From positions 34,449,235 to 34,513,234 of the forward strand of contig CM075781.1 in NCBI GenBank assembly GCA_037974665.1: 64,000 nucleotides of DNA. Reading direction: 5' to 3'. This DNA is from Ehretia macrophylla. Taxonomy: Eukaryota; Streptophyta; Magnoliopsida; Boraginales; Ehretiaceae. Each line of letters opens with the position of its first letter. Within the stretch, counting starts at the first letter, position 1. A program made the position numbers and the translations under genes. The notes below the pieces were generated by a model, which saw only the letters and a program-made list of their open reading frames with translations, was not told the DNA's origin and made no database searches. This document shows positions 54,777 to 64,000 of this stretch, piece by piece.

Positions 54777-57247
54777 TGTGGAACCCCACTTTTCTATCCT
54801 ATCTTGTTTTACGTGTTTATTCTCGTTTTGCGTGAATTGACCTGTTTATGTGCTATATGACTTAGAATGTGGTAATTTTAGTATCAATACTCCTAGAACA
54901 TGCTAAATGTGCATTCATGAAATTTTCATCAAAAACGGAGTCTGAAATTTTATCGTCGATTTTCAGTGAATAGTGTTTTCGAAACACGTCCGCTATAATT
55001 TTGAAACTGGTCTTTTTAACCCTTCTAGACCTAGTCCACGGACTTTAATAGACCTGTGTTTGATTAAATCAGTTTTAAAATCGGCTTAAGAATTTATTAG
55101 GGTTTTTACACCGACTTTTGCGAAAATCGAGTTTTAAGCCGACTCGGGTAGAATTGTTTGATTGTAAAACTTCTTGTCACCTAAAAATAATTTACTTGAG
55201 CTAGCTTGGGTGTTGAATAATTGTTTTGAACTTTGGTGATCAAGAAAATGCATTTAAAGTCAAGAAAACACTAAAAACACTAAAGTTTCAACTTTGACTT
55301 TCATTTAAAATCTTGACTTTCATGCATATATCATCAACACACATTTCCAAAGCACAAAAACACACTCATTTTCACACACATGGCCGAGATTTTCATGGGA
55401 GATTAAGCCAAGGAGTTTTCAAGGTTTTCAAAGCATTTTTTTCAAAGAAAAAGCTAGTTTTTGTCCGTAGAATTTCGTGCCGAGTTGGATTCCGCTTGTT
55501 GGGCACGCATTGCACACATTCCTAGGCTTTTATCGCATCAAAGGTGAGAGAAAAATTCTAGATCTCAAAATGTCATTTTTATACTTTTGCTCATAAATGA
55601 AAATTTAACCGTTAGAATTGAAATCTGATGATAGATTATTGCTCCTTGCATGCTAGGGATCGTTATATACCAATACTACGAATTTCTGTCGGATGTAGTA
55701 TAATTTTTATTTTTCGGGTATTTAATTTTGATTAAAATGTTCAAAGTTGAATTAAATGAGTTGTGTTGATCAAAATCGATTGCCGTCGATTTCTAAATAC
55801 TTGATAATTACGTGTTAGCGCTGTTGTAATGCCGAATTTTCAATTACATTGTTCGTGTGAAAACCCGGAAAATCCAGCCAAGACATCCTAGGATTTTAGG
55901 GTTATCGGGCATGATTTGGAGGTGTTATGGTGGATTTCCGAGAGCGTTAATGTAGTAGGTTGAATGGGTGAGTGATAGAAACTGATTTGGCAATGTTTGG
56001 ATTAGTAGATTGTAAGTTATGAATTTTAGAAGTTTAGGTTGTCATTCTTTAATTTCTTGAACGATGCCTTTAGATGGTTGGGTGGTGTTGAGTGATTGAA
56101 TTGTGAGTTGTTGATGGGTAAATTAGAGTTTGATTGTGTGTTTAATGCATGTTCGGTTAGATGGCCTACTTTGTCATCTAACTTAGTTGTTTGCTGTTTA
56201 ATGTTATATTAATGTTATATTGATGTTATATTGATGTTTTATTGATTGATTATTGAGTACGGGAATCGGGCACTTTTGTTGCTGATCTCTCGGAATATTG
56301 ATGATTGATGTTTATTATTATTGCTGGGTCTCTGGTATGTGTGTGCCACCTCTCGGGCAGCATCGGGCTGTCGGGTTGATAACGGCATGACTATCAGAGA
56401 TTGCCTCCAGCTCGCATGACGGAGGTGTCATGGAGGGCGAGGTTATTGGGGGTACCCCGGGTGCGTGAGTAATGGGGAGTTACAAGAAGAATGGTTGAGA
56501 TCGTGATGGCGTTTGGAGCTACACCAACTAGAGAGAGTATCCTTTATTGAATAGTCATATAGTTATGTGATGATAGTATTATTTATTGTTATTGTGTGTT
56601 TACTGACTCAAAGGATTATTCCAAGGAGTTTAGTAGACCTTGCTCGAGATCTATCGGATCCTCACTGGGCTTATTTTATATAAGCTCACTCTCTATTATT
56701 GCATGCTTACAGGTGTACTTGAGCAGGATTACGGGTACGTGCCTCCTGAAGAGGAGAATGTGGAAAATGTGCCGTATGTGGACGAGTCCTATGTGCTAGA
56801 GTCTTGTCCTTGATGCTTGAGATGTTGTATACTCTATTATCTTGTATATTAACCTAGTTGTCTTTTATTTCCCTTGTAATTTATGATGTATAAGTTGTAG
56901 TAAGATAATGAACTAAATGATGCTAACTTAGTAGTCTTTCTTTTGTTATGATCTAGGTTGCTAAGTTTGTTTATAATCTATTTTGATATGTATGTATAGC
57001 CTATGTACTATGTTGGAACGGAGGCGCGTAACTATGAAGGAGTTGATGAAAGAATGTTTAATGTATGAAGTGGTTGTGTTGTATGTTGTCAATTTGATTG
57101 TGGAATTGGTTGGTGATTTATGGAGGTTGATGCATGTTGTTCTTAAGGGTTGGTTTAGAGCCCGGATGTTCATGTTACTGTCGTTATGCTGCCGAAACTC
57201 CGTTGCGTCCTGACTGATCGTAGGAGGGGTCGAGTTGGGGCGTGACA
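54777..57247 (+). repeat. 3' LTR of the gag-only element
   Basis: Same length and nearly the same sequence as the 5' LTR. Changes seen include TCC/TCT in the AACGGAGTC(C/T)GAAA block, TTTAATTAAATC against TTTGATTAAATC, and GTTATAGTGG against GTTATGGTGG. Confidence 0.92.
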
Positions 57248-57603
57248 ATTTGTACTAGGCTTGAGTTGGGCTCGATATGGGCCTTACTTGGGCTCAAGTT
57301 GGGCTTGAGCTGGGCTCAAGCTGGGTTGGGTTGGGCTTGGGCTCAAATTAACTGGGCCAAAAATTATATGACCTATATCAACCCACATATATGTTGTGGA
57401 CTGGACCGAGTCGAGCCCACTATCAACTGAGCAGGGTTGGGCCTGAATTTTCGTATGTTGGACTGAACTGGGCTTGTGTTGGCCCAACCCAAATGCCACT
57501 TCTACCACCAGCCATGTGTACTGGAGCCATTGAAACTTACACTTTTCTACCTGCAACTCATCATTGTCCCATTTTCCCCAAATTTCCCATATTGCATACA
57601 ACA

Positions 57604-57915
57604 ATGGATGACCAAAAAGGGTGGTTTATCATCATTCTTCTTTAGCTTCTCATACACCTTCTTAGCCTCACTATAGGCATATATGCCCAGAACAACACAT
57701 ACCAGAAAAACCTGAACATTCTTCTCTCTTCAATCTCCTCCAATGTCAATGCATATAGATTCTACAACGCCGCTGCTGGCCAAAACTCTTATACATTCAA
57801 CATAATCGTGCTGTGTAGAGGAGATGTTGAGCTTAATACATGCCGTGCCTGTATCAACAACTCAACTAAAAAGGTTTTAGGACTTTTTCCAAATCAAAAG
57901 GAAGCAATATTATGG
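57604..57915 (+). pseudogene. Diverged CRK-type DUF26 N-terminal relic
   Basis: A frame from ATG 57604 encodes MDDQKGWFIIILL, a TAG at 57643-57645 inside the signal peptide, then QNNTYQKNLNILLSSIS, FYNAAAGQNSYTFN, and a CX8CX2C motif (C-RGDVELNT-C-RA-C) followed by LFPNQKEAILW. This is the first half of a DUF26 domain, clearly different from the three main CRK copies. It ends at a TAG (57921-57923) where a minus-strand Copia fragment begins. No second DUF26, membrane segment or kinase is present. Confidence 0.8.
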
Positions 57916-58936
57916 TGCGGATAGACAACACTTTATTCAAGCTATGAACACCAAGTCTAGCATGCCATGTATTACTGGTCACTTTATTTACCTTCGACAC
58001 TTGGAAGAGAGGATAGAGAGTGTCATTAATCTTTTCCTGATTAAGGAGACGATCTGTCTACATGTCCTTTATGCAATAACCAAAAGGGGTAAATACAAAA
58101 TAGCAATTATGTGCCTTGGTGAACTATGAGATGGATAATAAGCGTTTATCCAAAGAGGGAACCAAGAGAACATCACAAGAATGTGTAGAACCACTAGATA
58201 AATTCACTAAAGTACGGCCCGTATGAGTAATTGTCATGCCTGAGCCATTACTAATTAAGACTTGATCAGAACCAGAGTAAGACAATTTACCTGTAACTTG
58301 TTGTTATCTGGGGTCATGTGATGTGTAGCCTCTGTATCAACATACCAACTCGAATCTGCAGGACTAGACAGATGCATAACATTGAAAGCTTGAGCAGAGG
58401 AATTGATAACATCGCAGGAGCCCAACAATTATTTGCCTTATGGTAAGGATGACCATACCAATAACATACAGCTTGTTGAGGGCTATTATTGGCGGAGGAA
58501 GTAGTGACAGGCTGAGTAGATGCACGTCCATGGCTGCGTCCTTGGTCTCAACGTCCACGACCTCCTCGCTAAGAACGTCCCCCAGATTGCATATTGTTGG
58601 GTAGAGGAGATGGTGGTAAAGGGGCATGGATATTTTTGCTGGACTAGTAGAGAAAACAACCTACTTGTCAAGCAAGGAAATTGAGGACCCAATTCACAAT
58701 TCAAAATCTAAGAGCAATCCACAGACTTCTGCAAATGTGGGACAAGTAAGCGCGAGTTTATGGCAACTACAATGGGATCATACTCAGAGTTCAGCCCACG
58801 CAATGTCCATACACAGTAGGCAAAGATGCCATTTTGGATGCAGTAATGGAAGAAGAAGGCAAGATGGACTCGGCAAATGAATGAGAGGTAGAAGATGCCA
58901 TTGGAGAGAGAGAAAATACCTAAGCTGTTGATACCA
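57916..58936 (-). pseudogene. Copia gag-protease remnant
   Basis: On the minus strand: a gag start (ATG at about 58906, MASSTSHSFAESIL), then after an internal deletion WTLRGLNSEYDPIVVAINSR, a degenerate knuckle CYWYGHPYHKANNC, the protease region SSWYVDTEATHHMTPD (active-site G changed to E), LLVPSLDKRLLSIS and the GAG_pre-integrase motif NTWHARLGVHS. Similarity ends near 57916, at the junction with the DUF26 relic; integrase and reverse transcriptase are missing. Confidence 0.82.
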
Positions 58937-59143
58937 TGTAATGAACGAATTTCCCACATTGATTTGTGGTGTCTTTCATTAATACTTATAATGCAATTTA
59001 CAATTTGGATAAGTATACAAAGAGTTTGAAACCAGCTATGTGATATACAAGATAACAACTAAGATACAATTGCAAGATTTAAGATATTATGCTGTATTTC
59101 CATGAGATGTGGATAAGCTCAATAGAGATTTCCTTGACAACTA
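58937..59143 (-). repeat. 5' LTR of the minus-strand Copia (outer edge approximate)
   Basis: Next to the primer site GCTGTTGATACCA (TGGTATCAACAGC on the minus strand, 58924-58936) the + strand reads TGTAATGAACGAATTTCCC. A likely outer end is TTGACA near 59143, but no TSD could be shown. Confidence 0.5.
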
Positions 59144-59144
59144 C

Positions 59145-59548
59145 CACGATTTGCAAATGGGAAACGTGTATAAAATGGGTTTTAATCTTTTGTAAAACCA
59201 AAAGTCTCTAGGCAAGTATTGTCAAGGTTTCCTTTTGTGCACTCATCTACCAGCTTTGTCAAGAGAGAAACCAAAGACTTCACAACAATGGCACAAGAAC
59301 AGAGGACCGGAACAGGTGCTGAACAGAATTAGAAATGACATTGGTGCGAAACTGGATGTGAAAATTAAATTCAAACGTACAGGTACTAACGTTAACATCT
59401 GTAGAGCGTGAAATATAGATGAAAATATTATTTTGTAAGTCTTTCTTTTCAATGTACATATTTTGATCAGGGAGTATATATACTCCTGTGTATTTTAATT
59501 TTGTTGAAATGAAAAATCCCTTTACTGATCAAGCAAAAAAAAAAAAGC
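59145..59548 (+). other. Unassigned sequence ending in an A-run
   Basis: No coding region recognised. It ends with a run of A at 59536-59548, immediately before a repeat shared with 17149-17212. The A-run would fit the 3' end of a LINE or SINE, but no other sign of one is present. Confidence 0.35.
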
Positions 59549-59859
59549 ATGGTTAAGAAAAAATTCAAGAATTCTAATCTCCAAATAACACAGGGCTCAT
59601 GTGTACCCATTATTTACAGCCCATTATGACCTAAAAAAAATTTATTTACAGCATACATTCTTTCCTTATTAGCAAGGTAAAATGTACTATTTTACTGCAG
59701 ATTACCTCTAAGTGAATAGTAATGCTATATACCACCCACTTTTTAACACCCTTATACCACCTCCTATTTGGCATGCTGACATGGCATGCTAAGTTGGCAA
59801 TTTTAATTTTTATCCTTCATTATTTATTTATTTTTTTCTCTTTTTTCTTTCTCTTCTTG

Positions 59860-60463
59860 AGATTAACGTTTCCTCTTCATGATGTTAACGTTAAGGTAAT
59901 TTCCACTGAAGATTCCAAGGGCTTTTTGAGCCCTAACTCTAAGGCTCTTTGCATCGATTTGCTAATGGACCCTGACGTTTTCGCTCAAAAAGAGATCGAA
60001 GTTTCTGATTCACTTGCGATTTACAAGAAGGTTTCAAAGCCATAGGTGGAACGATTGAAAAGTCGGCTAAGCCAGTGGATCTCGTGGCGGAGATAGGGAG
60101 GACTCTGAAGCCTGAAGGGTTGCTTGTCATCCACACAGGTTCAAATGATATGTATAGTTTCAATTCATTACTTGATTTGTTTAATTGTTGTAAATTGATA
60201 AAGTCTAGACACATTGATGGATTCGATCCTTAAATGCCGCTAATTCGTGAAATTGTTATGAAGAAAGTGATTTTTAGCTATCAAGTTGAGAAACCTTATC
60301 ACGATACAGTGAATAAAATGCTCAGTTCTGGGGTATAAACAAGAAAAGGGTCACGTTGCCTTACGCGGTCTGGGTGATGCACGAGAGTTTGTTCTTCAAT
60401 ATAAATCATGACCCTAGTGATAAAGCTGTGGTAAAAGGTAGACGGATGAGGAGGATTCAACCT
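59860..60463 (+). pseudogene. Methyltransferase-like gene fragment, part 1
   Basis: Frame-broken coding sequence resembling a plant SAM-dependent methyltransferase-like protein (the DUF7870 / At5g01710-like type, recalled from memory): SPNSKALCIDLLMDPDV (~59928), GGTIEKSAKPVDLVAEIGRT and LKPEGLLVIHTGSNDMYSFN (after a frameshift at ~60040), SLLDLFNCCKLIKSRHIDGF, then KKRVTLPYAVWVMHESLFFN and INHDPSDKAVVKGRRM. At least two frameshifts and short deletions are needed. The sequence stops at RRIQP, where a solo LTR enters, and resumes at 62880. Confidence 0.6.
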
Positions 60464-62879
60464 TGTGAGACCCCATATTTTGCTTTTTCTCGATTTGCGT
60501 GCTTTACCTCGTTTGTGTGAATTGACCTGTTTATGTGCTATATGACTTAGAATGTGTTAAATATGTGATTAATACTCCTAATACATGCTAAGTGTGCATT
60601 CATGAAATTTTCATCAAAAACGGAATCAGAAATTTTATCGTCGGTTTTGGTAAATAGTGTTTTTGAAAACCTATCCGCTAAAATTTTTACAGGGGTGTTT
60701 TAAACGTTTTAAAACCTAGTCCTCGAGTATTAATAGACCCGTGTTTGATTAAAACGGATTTGGAATCAGTTTTGGAATTTTAAAGATTTTTACACTTTCT
60801 TTTGCAAGAAAACGAGTTTTAAGCCGATTCGGGTGAAACTATTTTAATGTAAAATTCTTTGTCACCTAAAATATATTGACTAGAATTAATTTAAGTGTTA
60901 AATTAATAGTTGAGCAAGAAATAGTCATTAAATGAATTAAAAGACTAAGAAATGAATTAAAAGACTAATAAACTAACATTGACCATTTTTAATAAGTTTG
61001 ACCTTAGCTTATATGCATCAACACACACAAAACACAACACAAAACACACTCAAATTTCACACACATGGCCGAGAGCCATAGAGAGAAAAACCAAGCTTTT
61101 TCTTCAAGTTTTCAAAGCAATTTTTCATAGAAAAACCTAGTTTTTGTCCGTAGAATTTCGTGCCAAGTTGGATTCCGCTTGTTGGGCACACATTGCACGC
61201 ATATCTAGGCTTATATCTCATCAAAGGTGAGAGAAAAATTCTAGATCTCAAAAGTCATATTTTATGTTTTTGCTCATAACTGCATTTTGAACCATTAGAA
61301 TGTTAATTTGAAGTTATATTATTACTCAGTGCATGCTAAGGATCTTTTATGTGTATTACTACGAGATTTGAACCATTGTAGCAAAATTATTTATTTTCGG
61401 GTATTTAAAGTTGATAGTTTGGCCATTTGATGATTATCTTGAGTTGTTGTTGTTGGAATCGATTGCCGTCGATTTCTAAAAGTTTGTAATTACGTGGTAA
61501 CGCCGTTATAATGCCGAATTTTCGATTGCAATGTTTGGGTAAAAATCGGGAAATTTCAGCCTAGGTGCATTGAGGTTTTAGGGTTGTTGGGCTTGATTTT
61601 GATGTGTCTTGGTTGGTTTCCGAGAGGGCTAATGTAGTGGATTGAATGGGTGAGTGTTTGAAACTGATTTGGAGTTGTTTGGATTAGTAGAATGTAAGAT
61701 ATGATTATTTGAAATTTAGGTTGTCTTTCTTTAAATTGTTGAATTGAGCCTTAGTTGATTGGGTGGTAATTGAGTGATTGAATTGTGAGTTGTTAATGGT
61801 TAGACTAGGGTTAGATTACGTGTTTTATGCATGTTAAGTTGGATGGCCTACTTTGTCATCTAACTTAGTTGTTTGTTGCTTAATTAATTACTTGATGTTA
61901 TATTGATGAAAATTGATGATTATTGATGATTATTGATTGATGATTGATGAACCGGGAGATAGGCAATTCTGCTAGATTGTCCTCCTGTGAATGATGTTTA
62001 TTATTATTGCTGAGTCTTGGTATGTGTGTGCCACCTCTCAGGCAGCATCGGACTGTCGGGTTGATAACGGCATGACTACCAGAGACTACCCCCAGCTCGC
62101 ATAACGGAGGTGTCATGGAGGGAGGGGCTAGTGAGGTACCTCGAGTGCGTGATTAATGGGGAGTTATAAGAAGAATAGTTGAGATCGTGATGGCGTTTGG
62201 AGCTACACCAAATTGAGTATCCTTTATTGATTGGTCATTATAGTTATGTGTTTATATTGTATTGATGTTTATTTGTGTGTTTACTTGCTCAAATGATCAT
62301 TTCCAAGGAGTATAGTAAATACTGTTAGAGATCTATCGGATCCTCGCTGAGCTTGTTTTATATAAGCTCACTCTCTATTATTGCATGCATACAGGTGTCC
62401 TTGAGCAAGATTACGGGTACGTGCCTCCAGAATGGGAAAATGTGCCTTACATGGATGAGTCTTATGTGCAAGAGTCTTTGCCATGAGATTGTTTATAGTT
62501 ATTGTAATATGATGTATTGTAAAACCTACCTTAGTATAAAGACTTATGTATAATTGTTTAGTAGTCTTCTTTTGACCTTGTTTAGATTACTAAATTGGTT
62601 TATAGTCTATTTTTATATGTATGTTAAAGTTAAAGTATTATGTTGGAACGGAGGCGTATAACTATGAATGGATCGTCTAAGAATGATTGTTGTATAATAT
62701 GGTTATGTTGTATGTTGTTAATGGTATTGAGGAATTGATTGTTGTTTGGTTGAGGAGTTGATTGTATGATGTTCTGAGAGGTTGGTTTAGAGCCTCGGTG
62801 TCTTAATTACTATCATTATACTGCCGAAATTCTGTTGCATCCTGACTGATTATAGGTGGGGTCGAGTTGGGGCGTGACA
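60464..62879 (+). mobile_element. Solo LTR related to the gag-only element, TSD AACCT
   Basis: 2416 bp, starts TGTGAGACCCCATATTTT and ends GGGGCGTGACA. It is alignable with the 2471-bp LTRs at 50104 and 54777 over its whole length but more diverged (many substitutions, small indels). The 5-bp direct repeat AACCT is exact (60459-60463, 62880-62884). No internal region, so it formed by LTR-LTR recombination. It split the methyltransferase-like gene fragment. Confidence 0.9.
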
Positions 62880-62915
62880 AACCTGTTCAAAAATCATCTA
62901 GAATGGAGTGATAGG
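62880..62915 (+). pseudogene. Methyltransferase-like gene fragment, part 2
   Basis: After the solo LTR and one TSD copy the reading continues as VQKSSR. Joined across the insertion this gives RIQPVQKSSR, in frame with part 1, matching the family's G-R-I-Q-P-V pattern. Confidence 0.55.
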
Positions 62916-62984
62916 TGATAGCCTTGCAAGCCTTTTGTAATACCATTCGATTTTCTTTCTTCTTTTTCATATTTTAGGTTCTTT

Positions 62985-63530
62985 CCAACAAAAGAATGTT
63001 GTAGCCTTTTCTCTTGGTATTACAATTTATTTACCTTCTAAAAATATGACCTTCCATTATGCAGGAATCTGTCAAGACTAAGCATCCTCGGCTTCACGAT
63101 GAATCGAAATTGTAGATGCTTCTTCCTGGAGGAAGTGAGTATCAAGTTTTTGTTTTCTTCTTTCGTCCAGTTTGGTTATGTAGTTGAGCTAAATCAAGCC
63201 TACTTATGGTTTATGTGTAGCTGTAATTCCCCATCTTAAGTGGTTTGGAGTTGAAGGCGAATACAACTGCATGGTCTATTGGTTATTGACCTTCTTGGCC
63301 CAAGCTTGGAAGAGCTGTTCAATTATTGCAATAGGAAGTTCACATTGAAAACAGTTTTAATGCTTTGCAAATCAGTTAGTAAGTTTCTATGTCGTGGAAA
63401 TATGTTTGGTTATTTGGATGTGTGTGCTTAGAGAATTTTGTTTTCATGCTGATCAATAGGGTTGGATATATGCACTCAAGAGGTCTTCTTCATCGTGATA
63501 TAAAGCCTGATAACTTCCTGATGGGGTGAA
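62985..63530 (+). pseudogene. Casein kinase I-like gene fragment with introns
   Basis: Three exon-like pieces of a plant casein kinase I: ESVKTKHPRLHDESKL with LLPGG (63066-63136; one stop), [18 protein letters not shown] with [12 protein letters not shown] and frame-shifted [16 protein letters not shown] (63211-63380), and [20 protein letters not shown] (63462-63524) containing the HRD catalytic loop. The first two are separated by an intron with GT/AG-like ends (about 63137-63221), so this came from genomic DNA, not from mRNA. Upstream exon 1 and everything after NFLMG are absent. Confidence 0.8.
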
Positions 63531-64000
63531 AAAAGTGTTGCACCACGGAAGTCTTAAATTTGCAGAGAACAATCAGATCAGAATGTGGCAAGAAACAGAT
63601 CAACTCAACTGCATCCCTACTCTATTCCACTTTAAATCATATTTAATGTATACATTATCTATTAACTAGGAAACTAGTATTTGTAGCAGTTGTTGAAATA
63701 ACCTTACAAAATTGTAAGAGTACTATTTATACACTTCTTCGTACTTCATCCCGTACCTTTTGAAAATTACTTGTGACAAAATCCTGCTAGTCAACGCATT
63801 GAAATTATTTTTGATCTATGCTTGGACATTTATATGCTATTTCCTACATCATCAGCATTTTCGTCCTAGGACATGACATGAAATCCTTATAATACACACC
63901 AAACATGTAAGGTGAATTGGTGCACTTGCAATTTTGAACCCTTCTAAATACACTCAAAGTAAGATTGCAAATGAAGATGTGAAGAGTTATAGGAATCCAG
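63531..64000. other. Nothing recognised
   Basis: Sequence after the truncated casein kinase fragment shows no open frame or repeat boundary that I can support. Confidence 0.4.

Larger units (their letters stand above)
50104..57247 (+). mobile_element. Complete young gag-only LTR retrotransposon, TSD ATTTG
   Basis: Two LTRs of exactly 2471 bp (50104-52574 and 54777-57247), 5-bp duplication ATTTG on both sides (50099-50103, 57248-57252), primer site TGGTATCAGAGC at 52581-52592, polypurine tract TTTTAAGGAGGGGAG before the 3' LTR. Only 2.2 kb lie between the LTRs: gag is present, a decayed protease follows, and reverse transcriptase, RNase H and integrase are absent. The LTRs differ at only about seven positions by eye, with no indel, so insertion is recent. 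It must have moved with proteins of another element, probably a Gypsy relative. Confidence 0.92.
48979..57504. mobile_element. Non-autonomous hAT element (about 1.4 kb) holding a nested LTR element, TSD CCACCAGC
   Basis: Ends TAGAGGTGGCATTTGGGCC and (right, reversed) TAGAAGTGGCATTTGGGTT are inverted repeats of the plant hAT type. A perfect 8-bp duplication CCACCAGC flanks it (48971-48978, 57505-57512). Its own sequence is 48979-50103 plus 57253-57504; the rest is the LTR element. The right part is an array of GGGCTTGAGCTGGGCTC-like units, the left part has degraded versions. No transposase is visible. Confidence 0.82.

Overview
The window is nuclear DNA of a flowering plant, most likely a eudicot. 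The evidence is a spliced receptor kinase with plant introns, plant-type LTR retrotransposons with tRNA-iMet primer sites, hAT, Mutator, PIF and CACTA remnants, and a plant 5S rRNA gene. Species cannot be told from the sequence. Only one host protein gene looks intact; most of the rest is nested transposons.

Host genes. Three copies of a cysteine-rich receptor-like kinase (CRK, DUF26 family) lie on the + strand. Copy 2 (22468-29440, seven exons, 683 aa) looks functional. Copy 1 (2039-13093) keeps all seven exons but is a pseudogene: a 1-bp deletion, a 40-bp deletion, altered HRD and DFG motifs and an early stop. Copy 3 (37897-38200) is cut off inside exon 1 by 5S rDNA and a Gypsy element. A more diverged DUF26 relic is at 57604-57915. 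Each main copy has tandem ~165-bp units with W-box cores just upstream of its ATG (2, 3 and 2 units).

Layout. 0.3-0.9 kb: hAT-type transposase relic. 1.2-1.6 kb: Mutator-like MITE. 1.6-13.8 kb: CRK copy 1, its 8.5-kb first intron filled by a Copia element, a TRIM, a SINE and a MITE. 13.8-21 kb: CACTA fragment, TRIM with a palindromic Mutator-like composite inside, AT-rich MITE, 5'-truncated Copia, hAT element, long-TIR element. 21-29.8 kb: CRK copy 2, with at least three TRIM insertions in intron 1. 30-36 kb: solo LTR with a nested MITE, hAT MITE, internally deleted Copia. 36.4-38.2 kb: CRK copy 3. 38.2-39.2 kb: about 1.5 units of 5S rDNA with one near-complete 5S gene. 39.2-48.4 kb: decayed Tekay-like Gypsy element with truncated 5' LTR, then an inverted LTR fragment. 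48.98-57.5 kb: non-autonomous hAT element with perfect 8-bp TSD, holding a young gag-only LTR element with 2471-bp LTRs. 57.6-59.5 kb: DUF26 relic cut by a minus-strand Copia fragment. 59.9-63.5 kb: pieces of a methyltransferase-like gene (split by a solo LTR) and a casein kinase I gene.

Many boundaries are fixed by target-site duplications read directly (CTAGC, CAACA, ACAAC, TCATA, ATTTG, AACCT, TTGAT for LTR-type elements; CCACCAGC, TGTGCGAC and GTCRTGAC for hAT; 9-10 bp for the Mutator-like family) and by comparing CRK copies as filled and empty sites. All family names come from recognition by eye; no database search was possible.
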